Source: Lachnospiraceae bacterium | GTDB taxonomy: Bacteria; Bacillota; Clostridia; Lachnospirales; Lachnospiraceae | NCBI GenBank assembly: GCA_910575155.1 | Contig: CAJTDX010000001.1 | Coordinates: forward strand, 1 to 64,000 | Length of the DNA stretch: 64,000 bases | Reading direction: 5' to 3' | Shown here: positions 51,970-59,290 of the stretch, one piece after another | Layout: each line of letters opens with the position of its first letter | Numbering within the stretch: the first letter of the stretch is position 1 | Notes under the pieces: generated by a model | The model's database searches: none | What the model saw: the letters and a program-made list of their open reading frames with translations, nothing else | What the model was told of the DNA's origin: nothing | Program-made: the position numbers and the translations under genes

Positions 51970-52773
51970 TCAGTCGCCGTCCATCAAATCGTCAATGATT
52001 TCTTCCGTTTCATCATCAATAATGAACTCACCTGTTAATTTTTGTTTAGCAAGCTGATATTTTCTTTCTTCCAGCGACAATTTTCTTTCTTCCATCTCAT
52101 ATGACTTGATACTGTCTATCTGCTTTATGATACGTCCATGCAGGCGGTTCAGTTCTGCTTCTACCTTCATAGCTCTATCAAATGCACTTGATTTAATGAT
52201 AGTCTTCATTGCTGTCTTTAGCTTCTCTGTACCCCCTTCCGGGTCCTGCACCTGCCCTGTGTCAATGCCGCTGTCCTGCTCTCCCTGTACCTCTTCAAGC
52301 GTCTTCGGTACTGCCATATGTACCAGCTTATCAGCATAGAAAGCCCCCTCCGCTTCCGGGGCTGTGTACTGCTTCAATAGCCCCTCCAGATATGCCTTGC
52401 GTACTAACAGGCTTTGCAGCTCCTCCGTCATTTTCTCTATGCTGCCGCCTGGCTTTACCGCTTTTATTTTCTCCGCTTTCTCCGGGTCTATGTCGTCAAT
52501 CCCCGCTTGTGCAAAGGCTCCGTGTGTGACGGCGTTTTTATTTCCGTCCTTTTTAGGGGTCCTGCCTGCCGCATTTTTATTTCCCCTCTGCCCGCCCTTT
52601 TTCTTCGGGGCTTCTTTCAGGCGTTCTTCCCACTTGTCCTCTGATTTCCACTTGCTTATGCGGGCTTTCGGAACGCCTGCTGCCGCCGCAAGCTCTTCAA
52701 GCGTCATTTTCCCGCCGCTTTCTATGTACCTTTTCAAGCTCTGGTCCCGCTCCGGGTTCCTCTTTCTTCCCAT
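51970..52773 (-). CDS. Second terminase-small-subunit-like DNA-binding protein
   Basis: About 267 residues starting MGRKRNPERDQSLKRYIESG, with an HTH (TLEELAAAAGVPKARISKWK) then a KKGGQRGNKNAAG...HGAF segment common to PBSX/phBC6A51-type small terminase proteins. A Nu1-like small subunit is encoded downstream, so this phage has two candidates for DNA recognition. ATG 52773 gives the family N-terminus. Confidence 0.75.
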   Translation of the reverse strand: MGRKRNPERDQSLKRYIESGGKMTLEELAAAAGVPKARISKWKSEDKWEERLKEAPKKKGGQRGNKNAAGRTPKKDGNKNAVTHGAFAQAGIDDIDPEKAEKIKAVKPGGSIEKMTEELQSLLVRKAYLEGLLKQYTAPEAEGAFYADKLVHMAVPKTLEEVQGEQDSGIDTGQVQDPEGGTEKLKTAMKTIIKSSAFDRAMKVEAELNRLHGRIIKQIDSIKSYEMEERKLSLEERKYQLAKQKLTGEFIIDDETEEIIDDLMDGD

Positions 52774-52925
52774 GCCCTCTTTCACTTCCCTTCGTTCGTT
52801 TTCGCAGCTTTGCCCCGCCCTGATTTCGGAAATATAAAAAAATCAGGGTTTCAAAATCCCCGGAATATGAAGCCAGCCTTGCTTCCCCTGCATTTTGAAG
52901 CCCTGTTTCTTTCGCCTTATTATAC

Positions 52926-52953
52926 CAGCTTTTTCCGTGCAATGCCGGGCAAT
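52926..52953 (-). promoter_or_regulatory. Candidate late promoter, copy B
   Basis: TTGCACGGAAAAAGCTG (52926-52942) followed by GGTATAAT, giving a consensus -10 but no -35 at the right distance. ATTGCCCGG lies upstream at 52945-52953, as in copy A. It is between the sigma-like gene and the terminase operon. The rest of 52774-52925 holds a CCCTGATTT/AAATCAGGG inverted repeat. Confidence 0.6.
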
Positions 52954-52956
52954 CCT

Positions 52957-53436
52957 TCATTCCTTTATTTCGTATTCAGAAAGTATGCGGTTATTTTCAA
53001 AACCTTTCAGAAGCCGTTCCACCGCTCCGTCCCGGATATTTTTACACTGTCTTTCGCTGTAGTGCGTCCGCTCCGCTACCTGTTCCCACTTCATGCCGTG
53101 AAAATAATACCCGAAAACAACATTTTTTTGCTTCATTGTCAGCCGTGACACTTCTTTCAGGATTTCAACCTTTACTTTCTGCAATTCCTCTATTTCCTGC
53201 TGGTAACGCTGAATATCTCCCCGCACATACTCCGGGATATTCAATGCAAGCCGTTCTGTGGGGTCAGAATTTGCATATTTCCCCTTTGTTGTGTCGCTGT
53301 AGCCTACCCCCTGAATCGGATTGTAATATTGTTCTAAATCTGAAATAAAGCTGCGTCTTGACTTTATTTCTCCGTCAATCTCCTGGAACAATTCAAGCAA
53401 TTTCAGGACTTTGTTTTTGTTCATGGTCTTTGCCAT
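52957..53436 (-). CDS. Sigma-70-region-4-like phage transcription regulator
   Basis: About 159 residues. The C-terminal part (VFGYYFHGMKWEQVAERTHY, then SERQCKNIRDGAVERLLKGF) is a sigma region 4-like helix-turn-helix of the DUF1492/late-regulator type. It precedes the terminase genes and a candidate promoter, as late activators do. ATG 53436 follows AGGAGG at nine bases. Confidence 0.75.
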   Translation of the reverse strand: MAKTMNKNKVLKLLELFQEIDGEIKSRRSFISDLEQYYNPIQGVGYSDTTKGKYANSDPTERLALNIPEYVRGDIQRYQQEIEELQKVKVEILKEVSRLTMKQKNVVFGYYFHGMKWEQVAERTHYSERQCKNIRDGAVERLLKGFENNRILSEYEIKE

Positions 53437-53551
53437 CCCTCTTACCTCCTTCTTTCCACACGGCAAGGGCAATCACCGTTTCCGGCGTTGCCCTCTCTCC
53501 GTTTTCTTTCATGTTTTCCATAACCTCCGCAATATCCGCAAGCAATCCCAC
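53393..53551 (-). CDS. Small hypothetical protein between parB and regulator
   Basis: About 52 residues (GLLADIAEVMENMKENGERA; TPETVIALAVWKEGGKRDGK). It overlaps the regulator gene at its 3' end. The start is uncertain: GTG 53551 after GAAGG, or a start further upstream inside parB. Confidence 0.45.
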   Translation of the reverse strand: MGLLADIAEVMENMKENGERATPETVIALAVWKEGGKRDGKDHEQKQSPEIA

Positions 53552-53556
53552 TATGT

Positions 53557-54978
53557 TCAGCCTTCTTCCCTTCTTCTCAATTCCTGAACCGTAAATCCTA
53601 TAATGCAATAATCGTCTTCAAGCCCTGTCCAGTCTTCCCATACATACGTTATTTCTGTTACAATCTCCCGCCCCGTGGTTCTTCCTGCCGTGTACTCCTG
53701 CATTACCACCGTATCTCCTACCCTGTACCCGTCATTCTTTAACAGATAGAATGTCAGCGTTTCACTTGCAATTTCATTGTACTTTGAACCCGCCAGCGTG
53801 ATTTCATGCACCTTCTTTTCCGCTTCACTCGGTAACTGCTGCATTTTCTCTTCCTGCTGCTGTTCTTTCAGCTTCCTTGCCGTTTCCCGGTCAATTTCTG
53901 CCTGCTGTTCGTCGTACCGCTGTTCATCTGTCTTTCGGGCTTCTTCCCGGTTCACATAGGCATTGCAGGAAGTGACCGTGCTTTTCTTTTCGTGGCACGT
54001 TTCGTAATTTTCGCAGGAATAGCAAATTGAAGTGATATTTTCCGGCTGCGGGTCTTCGTATTCTTCCGGCTGGTTCATGAAGTCTTCCTGCTGCCCCTCT
54101 GTGGCTTCCTCTGCGCCCTCTGTGGGCGTTTCTTCCTCTTCTGCGTGTTCTTCCTTACCTTCCCCCGTTACGCCCGGCATAATGTCTTCTGTGAAGCTCA
54201 TTTGCCCCGGCATTTCCTTTCCGGCTTCCTCCCTCTGCTTCATTTCCTTTGCTTCCATCAATGAAAGCGTCCCGGCTTCCTCCACCCTGTCCGCTGCTTC
54301 CTCCTGCCCCGCTGCGCTCATGCCGCACAACTCAACCGCTACAGAAACATTGATAACGCTTTCTTTAAAGTATTTCATCAGGCGGGCAGAAAGATTGTTA
54401 TAAATGGACTTATACCGTCCCAGTTGCGCTTCCGTTGTCCCTGTTATCTCTGCAAGGACTTCACGGGTCCTTCCGTTCAGGCTGTATTCCTTTTTCAGCT
54501 CTTTTGCCAGTTCCTCTGCCTGAATTGCTTCCATCATCTTTTCCCAGTCGGTCTTATCCCGGAAGCGGTTTGCCATAATCAGTGCCAGGCGGTCCCGCAC
54601 GTCCGCTTTTTTGAAGATACAGGGGACAAACCGCATTTCCTCTTTTCCCTCTTCTAACAGGGAAAGTGCCGCAAGCCGTCTTCTATGCCCCGCAATCACT
54701 TTGTATTTGCCGTTTTCCGGGCGGCTTACCAGTAACGGCTGTAATATGCCCACAAGCTCAATAGAACGCTTCAATTCGTCGTCTACATGATAGAAATTGT
54801 CTTTCGACGGTACAAGGTCATGAACGTCAATATTCATAATGGCGTTTTCCTCTGCCTGCTGCGTGGCGTTGTCCTGCTGCCCCGCTGCGCTTTCCTGCTG
54901 CTGTCCTCCGCTTACTTCCTCCAGCTCCTTTGAACGGCTGTTCAATAAGTCTGTCAGGTTGAATTTTGCTTTTGCCAT
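53557..54978 (-). CDS. ParB-like partition protein
   Basis: About 473 residues. A ParB/Srx nuclease domain (~40-140: DLVPSKDNFYHVDDELKRSI, KVIAGHRRRLAAL) is followed by an HTH region (GRTREVLAEITGTTEAQLGR). The rest is Glu/Gln-rich with a cysteine cluster (SICYSCENYETCHEKK) not usual in ParB. ATG 54978 follows AAGGAAGG. Next to parA. Confidence 0.85.
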   Translation of the reverse strand: MAKAKFNLTDLLNSRSKELEEVSGGQQQESAAGQQDNATQQAEENAIMNIDVHDLVPSKDNFYHVDDELKRSIELVGILQPLLVSRPENGKYKVIAGHRRRLAALSLLEEGKEEMRFVPCIFKKADVRDRLALIMANRFRDKTDWEKMMEAIQAEELAKELKKEYSLNGRTREVLAEITGTTEAQLGRYKSIYNNLSARLMKYFKESVINVSVAVELCGMSAAGQEEAADRVEEAGTLSLMEAKEMKQREEAGKEMPGQMSFTEDIMPGVTGEGKEEHAEEEETPTEGAEEATEGQQEDFMNQPEEYEDPQPENITSICYSCENYETCHEKKSTVTSCNAYVNREEARKTDEQRYDEQQAEIDRETARKLKEQQQEEKMQQLPSEAEKKVHEITLAGSKYNEIASETLTFYLLKNDGYRVGDTVVMQEYTAGRTTGREIVTEITYVWEDWTGLEDDYCIIGFTVQELRRREEG

Positions 54979-55010
54979 CTCTTTTTCCTTCCTTTCCGTG
55001 TCCGATTCGG

Positions 55011-55775
55011 TCACATTTTCAGATATTCTTCAACCAGCTTTTTATAGTCCTGCGCCGCCCCGCAGCGGCTGGAATAAATCAAAATCGGCTTCCGCTCAAA
55101 TGTACTGGGTTTCATTTTTGCCGTGCGTCTGATATGCGTATCAAAAAGCGGGTATTTATTGCATACTTGCAGATATTGTTCCCCCTGCTGGTCTGCTTCG
55201 TTCAGTCTGTCATACTGTGTAATGAAGCACCCCCGGAAGCACAATGCCGGGTTCAGCTCTTCCCGTGCGTTTTCAATCTGTTCTGTCAGCTCTTCCAGTC
55301 CATCAAGTGAAAAGTCGTCAATCGTAATCGGCACTATCACATCATCAGAAGCAACTAGCGCATTTATCGTGCTTATGTTAATATCCGGGGCATTGTCTAT
55401 AATGCAGAAGTCGTATTGCCCCGCTACCTGCTGCAACGCTCTCTTGAACCGTGTCTGCTGCGGGCGGCTCTGGTCAAGCATTACTGACAGATTCGCCGTT
55501 GACAGGTTCATATTTGCCGTGATAATGTCTAACCCCTCATAGTCCGTATGCTGAATGACTGCTTCCATGTCAATTTTCCTGTCCGTCATTACCTCTGCAA
55601 CGCCCGCTTTGTCATAGCTGTGGCGGTTAAAGAACTTTGAAGCGTTCCCCTGCTTGTCGTTATCGACCAGCAGAACCTTCTTTTTGTGTACGGCGTTCAG
55701 GATATGCGCCATATTGACGCTTGAAGTTGTCTTTGCAACCCCGCCTTTCAAGTTGATAACAGAAATTGTCTTCAT
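55011..55775 (-). CDS. ParA/Soj-like partition ATPase
   Basis: 254 residues with deviant Walker A KGGVAKTTSS and VDNDKQGNAS, then CIIDNAPDINISTINAL. Together with ParB this is a plasmid-type partition pair, which suggests the phage spends time as an extrachromosomal replicon or uses the pair for another purpose. Confidence 0.92.
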   Translation of the reverse strand: MKTISVINLKGGVAKTTSSVNMAHILNAVHKKKVLLVDNDKQGNASKFFNRHSYDKAGVAEVMTDRKIDMEAVIQHTDYEGLDIITANMNLSTANLSVMLDQSRPQQTRFKRALQQVAGQYDFCIIDNAPDINISTINALVASDDVIVPITIDDFSLDGLEELTEQIENAREELNPALCFRGCFITQYDRLNEADQQGEQYLQVCNKYPLFDTHIRRTAKMKPSTFERKPILIYSSRCGAAQDYKKLVEEYLKM

Positions 55776-55824
55776 GTGTCCTTCCTCCTTGTATCTGGTA
55801 TGATATTTTTATTTTCCCAGTAGT

Positions 55825-55892
55825 GCGCCGGGCGGGAATCGGACCCGCCCCGCAGGTCTTCACACCTGCTACCCCTCTGCAGCTCCCGGCTC
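55825..55892 (-). ncRNA. tRNA-like structured element B
   Basis: 68 nt. A T-arm-like hairpin (GCGGG, loop TCCGATT, CCCGC), a strong middle hairpin (GCAGGT, loop GTGAAG, ACCTGC) and an acceptor-like pairing of GAGCCGG with CCGGCGC (one mismatch). It differs from element A (56331-56396) by a few substitutions and two inserted bases in the middle loop. It cannot form both a normal D arm and a normal anticodon arm. Its 5' part overlaps the last codons of the 141-residue gene. Confidence 0.5.
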
Positions 55893-56294
55893 TTCTCCGA
55901 ACAAAAACCCTTTGTCTACAAGAAATTTTATCCAGTCGCAGCCTGTCACGTCTTCTTCTTTGATGAATTGATAGAACGCTTCTTTTGTTTCAACTCCGTC
56001 TGCTTTCATGAAGCGTTCGGCGTTTTTTACTGCGTTTGTCTGAAAAACGTGTTCTGCAAAGAATATCTTTTCACATTCCCCGTAATCATTTACCCCGTAT
56101 TCTCCCCGCTTCCCCGGCGTTCTCATTAGAACCTTTACAACGGGCTTTTTGCTCTTGTTTCCTGTTCCCTTGCTGATAACAACTGCTTCACTGAATAACC
56201 AGCCATTCCAGCCCCTTCTTTGCTGTGAAAACTGTGTTCTAGGAACCTCTACTAAATCCCCCGGCTTCAACTTGCTGTATTCTGCTTTTTTCAT
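55869..56294 (-). CDS. Hypothetical phage protein
   Basis: 141 residues (YSKLKPGDLVEVPRTQFSQQ; WIKFLVDKGFLFGEEPGAAE). Basic N-terminal half and acidic end. The last eight codons are also the 5' part of tRNA-like element B, so the C-terminus may have been set by that element. Not recognised. Confidence 0.55.
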   Translation of the reverse strand: MKKAEYSKLKPGDLVEVPRTQFSQQRRGWNGWLFSEAVVISKGTGNKSKKPVVKVLMRTPGKRGEYGVNDYGECEKIFFAEHVFQTNAVKNAERFMKADGVETKEAFYQFIKEEDVTGCDWIKFLVDKGFLFGEEPGAAEG

Positions 56295-56330
56295 GCGCCC
56301 TTCCTCCTTGCGTCTGTTATTTCATTCAAT

Positions 56331-56396
56331 GCGCCGGGCGGGAATCGGACCCGCCCCGCAGGTCTTCACCTGCTGCCCCTCTGCTGCTCCCGGCTC
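56331..56396 (-). ncRNA. tRNA-like structured element A
   Basis: 66 nt between two small genes. Same T-arm-like hairpin, acceptor-like ends and middle hairpin as element B, here with a GAAG loop. Relative to B the base at the D-stem position changes (GCTGC to GCAGC), removing the D-stem, while the middle hairpin is kept. So it is unlikely to be a normal tRNA. Confidence 0.5.
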
Positions 56397-56399
56397 TCT

Positions 56400-56606
56400 T
56401 TATGCTTCTACCGTTTCACTTCCTGCAAAAAATACTTCCCTGCCGTCCCAGTTTTGTATTTTCACTTTCTTTTCTTCTCTCCTGCTTTCATTGTATCTTC
56501 CTGAATGGTGGATTGCCGCATATGTGATTGTTTTCGCCGTTCTCTTTACAATTTCAAATACAACTGCGTGTTCCCCGTATCTTTTGCCGACTTCAAATGT
56601 CCTCAT
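56400..56606 (-). CDS. Small phage protein, paralogue of 22523-22747
   Basis: 68 residues starting MRTFEVGKRYGEHAVVFEIV. It shares its N-terminus and promoter/operator with the gene at 22523. It is the first gene of the unit leading through the two tRNA-like elements to parA and parB. Confidence 0.65.
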   Translation of the reverse strand: MRTFEVGKRYGEHAVVFEIVKRTAKTITYAAIHHSGRYNESRREEKKVKIQNWDGREVFFAGSETVEA

Positions 56607-56643
56607 TCTTTTTTCCTCCGTTTGCCTGATTGATTATGTATTT

Positions 56644-56740
56644 ATTATATACTTGCGCAAGTATATTTTCAATAGGCAAACTGCACAATCTTACGCAAGT
56701 ATATTTGTTTATTTTTTATACTTGCGTAAGATATACGGGT
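56644..56740 (-). promoter_or_regulatory. Operator array and promoter, copy 3
   Basis: On the minus strand TTGAAA (56667-56672), 17 bp, TATAAT (56644-56649), with ATACTTGCGCAAGTAT in the spacer, preceded by GCCTA as in copies 1 and 2. Two more TTACGCAAG sites lie near 56690-56702 and 56719-56731. It drives the gene at 56606 and probably the tRNA-like/parAB unit. Confidence 0.75.
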
Positions 56741-56742
56741 TT

Positions 56743-56982
56743 TCAGACGGTCAGCCCGGCTTCCTTTGCCGTTATCAACGGTATGTATTCCCCGGACCCG
56801 TCAAGCTCATATGTAAAAAGAACTCTGTTTTCCCTCTGGAAATGTGTGCAGGCAATGTCTGTTATCTTCGCATATGTCGTCATATACAACGCCCCTTCCT
56901 GATTCTTTCCCGCTGGTGTAATAACCTGAATTTTGTCCCCGATTTCATACGGGCTTCTTGCGCTAAATGCCGCCACCTGCAT
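56743..56982 (-). CDS. Hypothetical phage protein
   Basis: About 79 residues (SPYEIGDKIQVITPAGKNQE; YAKITDIACTHFQRENRVLF), beta-rich. ATG 56982 has GGAGG nine bases upstream; the longer frame overlaps another small gene. It ends just before operator copy 3. Confidence 0.55.
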   Translation of the reverse strand: MQVAAFSARSPYEIGDKIQVITPAGKNQEGALYMTTYAKITDIACTHFQRENRVLFTYELDGSGEYIPLITAKEAGLTV

Positions 56983-57085
56983 TGTCCTTTTCCTCCATCT
57001 TCTTTTCATTCTGTTTTCTGACATACCACGCAACTTCCCGCAGTATGATAAACACAAGCCCCGCTGCCGCTTCAATCAATATCAC
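56963..57085 (-). CDS. Small membrane peptide
   Basis: 40 residues from GTG 57085 (GGAGG nine bases upstream) to TAG 56963. One membrane segment (AAAGLVFIILREVAWYV) and a charged tail. It overlaps both neighbours out of frame. It is below usual length cut-offs, but has a good ribosome binding site. Confidence 0.5.
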   Translation of the reverse strand: MILIEAAAGLVFIILREVAWYVRKQNEKKMEEKDNAGGGI

Positions 57086-57281
57086 TTTTGCTTTCCCTCC
57101 TGTTCTTCTCCCTCATTTGCGCCCTTGCCCGTTCAACGGAAGGTCTTATTCTGTTTACCGTCTGCAACTGTCTTTTTAAAAGCGGCTTGCGCTTCTCCGG
57201 CTGTTCTGCCGCTTTCTGCTGCCGTACTCTCTGCAATACCTCCTGTTTGCTCTGGCAATGCCTGTTCTTTCTCTTCCCCAC
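57072..57281 (-). CDS. Very basic small phage protein
   Basis: 69 residues, about 40 per cent Lys/Arg/Gln (KRKNRHCQSKQEVLQRVRQQ). Start GTG 57281 with GGAGG upstream. Perhaps nucleic-acid binding; not recognised. Confidence 0.5.
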   Translation of the reverse strand: MGKRKNRHCQSKQEVLQRVRQQKAAEQPEKRKPLLKRQLQTVNRIRPSVERARAQMREKNRRESKSDID

Positions 57282-57294
57282 TTCCTTCGCCCTC

Positions 57295-57828
57295 CTATCT
57301 TCTTTTCTTTTTCCCGTATTTCCTTTTCTTCTTTGTCGCCCGGCATTTCAAGAAAACGTCTTCTTTCGCCTTTGCAACTTCTTTCTGTACCCGTTCATGA
57401 TTTCTGTTGTCCTCTTCCTCCTGCACAACCTCCAGAACCTCTACCGCAGAAAGCGGGAATGTGTAAGTACAGCCAGGGTCATAGGTTCCCGCTTCCCAGT
57501 CAGCCTTGAAGCCCTCAAAATCATCTTCATAAGCGCAAAACGGGTTATATTGTTCCGCTTCATACATTGCAAGCATTACCCGGTTATCGTCTTCCTTCTT
57601 CCAGTTCCATAAGTGCCAGCTTTCGTGATTGTCATAGTCCCACATGCTTACCCATAGTTCTAATCCGTCCCACAATTCATCAGCTTTCTTCATGTGCTTG
57701 AACTGATTGGAAGTAAAGCCCTGCCCCTTGAACTCTTCCCGATAGTCCTTTACTTCCCTTCCTGCCGTATGAAGCCGCACAAATGCAACTTTCGGAAGAT
57801 ACGGCGGCTTTTCCCTGTCAACTTTCAC
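57295..57828 (-). CDS. Hypothetical phage protein
   Basis: 177 residues. Tryptophan-rich centre (WDGLELWVSMWDYDNHESWH) and a lysine-rich C-terminal tail. GTG 57828 overlaps the previous stop (GTGA). Not recognised. Confidence 0.55.
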   Translation of the reverse strand: MKVDREKPPYLPKVAFVRLHTAGREVKDYREEFKGQGFTSNQFKHMKKADELWDGLELWVSMWDYDNHESWHLWNWKKEDDNRVMLAMYEAEQYNPFCAYEDDFEGFKADWEAGTYDPGCTYTFPLSAVEVLEVVQEEEDNRNHERVQKEVAKAKEDVFLKCRATKKKRKYGKKKRR

Positions 57829-58049
57829 TTTTCCTTCCTCCTGTCTATCCTGTAGGCAATACGCATGATTGCTTCCATTGATTTTTTTATGTTTGCGTCC
57901 GTGTCTGCCGTAATACTTAACACGCCCGCTATATCCCGCAATTCCTCTGCGGTTTCTTCGTCTGACTTTTCAGCCAGACAGTCAGCGCATATTCCCTGCC
58001 CGTCCTCCGGCAGCGTCTTTCCGCAGATAATACATTTTTCACGGTCCAT
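57825..58049 (-). CDS. Small zinc-ribbon phage protein
   Basis: About 74 residues with CIICG ... CADC near the N-terminus, a zinc-ribbon pattern, then a helical part. ATG 58049 follows GAAGGTG. Function unknown. Confidence 0.6.
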   Translation of the reverse strand: MDREKCIICGKTLPEDGQGICADCLAEKSDEETAEELRDIAGVLSITADTDANIKKSMEAIMRIAYRIDRRKEK

Positions 58050-58063
58050 GCCCGCACCTTCTT

Positions 58064-58399
58064 TCACCAGTCCTGCATTTTCTTCACCTTTTCTGTCAAT
58101 GCCTTTTCCCTCTCTATCAACGCCCGGACTTCATACGGGGAAAGCCCTGTTTCCTCATACTCGAATAGCTTCTTTGCAGCCCGTACAACGCCCACATTCT
58201 GCTTTAGAACGGGTTTTCCGCTGCCTGTGCTTATCTCTGTAAGCCTTTCCCGTTTCCTGCCCTTCTTGCCCCTCTGTGGCTTCTCCTGCGCCTGCTGCCG
58301 GGCGGCAATCTTCGCCCCCTGTGAAACTATGGCATTATGCGGGATATAGCCCCGCATGGCGTTATTAGAAGCCCTGACCGCTGCTTTTTGTATGTTCAC
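58064..58399 (-). CDS. Hypothetical phage protein
   Basis: 111 residues, basic (QEKPQRGKKGRKRERL), with LFEYEETGLSPYEVRALIER near the end, a segment common in small clostridial phage proteins. GTG 58399 after AGGAGG. Confidence 0.55.
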   Translation of the reverse strand: MNIQKAAVRASNNAMRGYIPHNAIVSQGAKIAARQQAQEKPQRGKKGRKRERLTEISTGSGKPVLKQNVGVVRAAKKLFEYEETGLSPYEVRALIEREKALTEKVKKMQDW

Positions 58400-58412
58400 G
58401 TCTGCCCCTCCT

Positions 58413-58637
58413 TTAATTTGTGATTCTTAAAAACTGAAACATACAGGCTTCATCATGCAGAAGAATCACTTCCCCGTCTTCGTTCAGAGTAACAACCGTT
58501 AAAAATTTCGGCTTTGCAATCCCCTTTTCCTCTGCTTCAATCTCTGGTGGCGTGTCATTATACCTCCAGCACATATTCAGCGCATTATATACACGCTCTT
58601 TATAAACAACCTTAAAGCCCCGCATATCTATTCCCAT
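58413..58637 (-). CDS. Hypothetical phage protein
   Basis: 74 residues, beta-rich (MRGFKVVYKERVYNALNMCW; LTVVTLNEDGEVILLHDEAC). Three bases from the VRR nuclease gene. Not recognised. Confidence 0.55.
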   Translation of the reverse strand: MGIDMRGFKVVYKERVYNALNMCWRYNDTPPEIEAEEKGIAKPKFLTVVTLNEDGEVILLHDEACMFQFLRITN

Positions 58638-58640
58638 GTT

Positions 58641-59069
58641 TTAGCCCTCCTTCTGTGTTTTCCGGCTCTCTATTGCAGGATAGCCCGGAAACTGCAAATA
58701 CCCTGCAATTATCCTTTCCGCTTCCTCTGCCCCGTAACAAACCGCCGTGAAATATCCCTGTTCTTTCAGTGCTTCCAGCCATTCGTCCTGGCTGTCCGTC
58801 GTTTTGTTCCTGCCGTACTTCATTTCGATATACAGCCCGTGGAATCCGTTTCTTGCTACAGGCAAACATAAATCAGGAACGCCCGCTTTTACCCCCTGCC
58901 GCTTTAGGTTCGCCGCTTCCAGCGTGTTCCTGCTGCCGCCGTTCGGGATATGATAAATCAATTTCAGTTCCGGGTGGCTTGCCTGCTGCCATCCGCACCA
59001 CTGTATCACTGTTTCCTGCTCTGTCGCTTCGCTTCTCCTGCGGTTCTGCTGCCTTGCGTAATAGTTCAT
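58641..59069 (-). CDS. VRR-NUC domain nuclease
   Basis: 142 residues. IYHIPNGGSRN, AGVPDLCLPVARNGFHGLYI and EMKYGRNKTTDSQDEWL match VRR-NUC proteins, a PD-(D/E)xK group with the catalytic D and ExK. In phages these small nucleases work with replication helicases or recombination. Start ATG 59069. Confidence 0.88.
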   Translation of the reverse strand: MNYYARQQNRRRSEATEQETVIQWCGWQQASHPELKLIYHIPNGGSRNTLEAANLKRQGVKAGVPDLCLPVARNGFHGLYIEMKYGRNKTTDSQDEWLEALKEQGYFTAVCYGAEEAERIIAGYLQFPGYPAIESRKTQKEG

Positions 59070-59074
59070 TTTCT

Positions 59075-59290
59075 CTATCTCCCTTCTGTCAGCTTCTTAA
59101 CGTGTGAACTCTTAAACAGGCATGACTGGGGATTGATTAAGAAATAGCATTTCTGCGGTATGTACAAATTCGGGTCATTTCTGAATTGTTCTTCCCCTGT
59201 TTTATGCAGTTCCCCCTTGATAACGTCGTTGTCAAATAGCTTTATTGTGACGACTTTTCCCAGATACTTTTCTAACTCACTTCTTTTCAC
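59075..59290 (-). CDS. Hypothetical phage protein
   Basis: 71 residues (LGKVVTIKLFDNDVIKGELH), with a Sm/LSm-like beta pattern at the N-terminus. Start GTG 59290 overlaps the HD gene stop. Function unknown. Confidence 0.55.
   Translation of the reverse strand: MKRSELEKYLGKVVTIKLFDNDVIKGELHKTGEEQFRNDPNLYIPQKCYFLINPQSCLFKSSHVKKLTEGR

Noticed and set aside
55825-55892. A normal tRNA gene (Phe-like GAA in the loop)
   Set aside because: The anticodon arm cannot form with a seven-base loop while a D-stem is present, the acceptor has a mismatch and T55 is C. Reported as tRNA-like instead.
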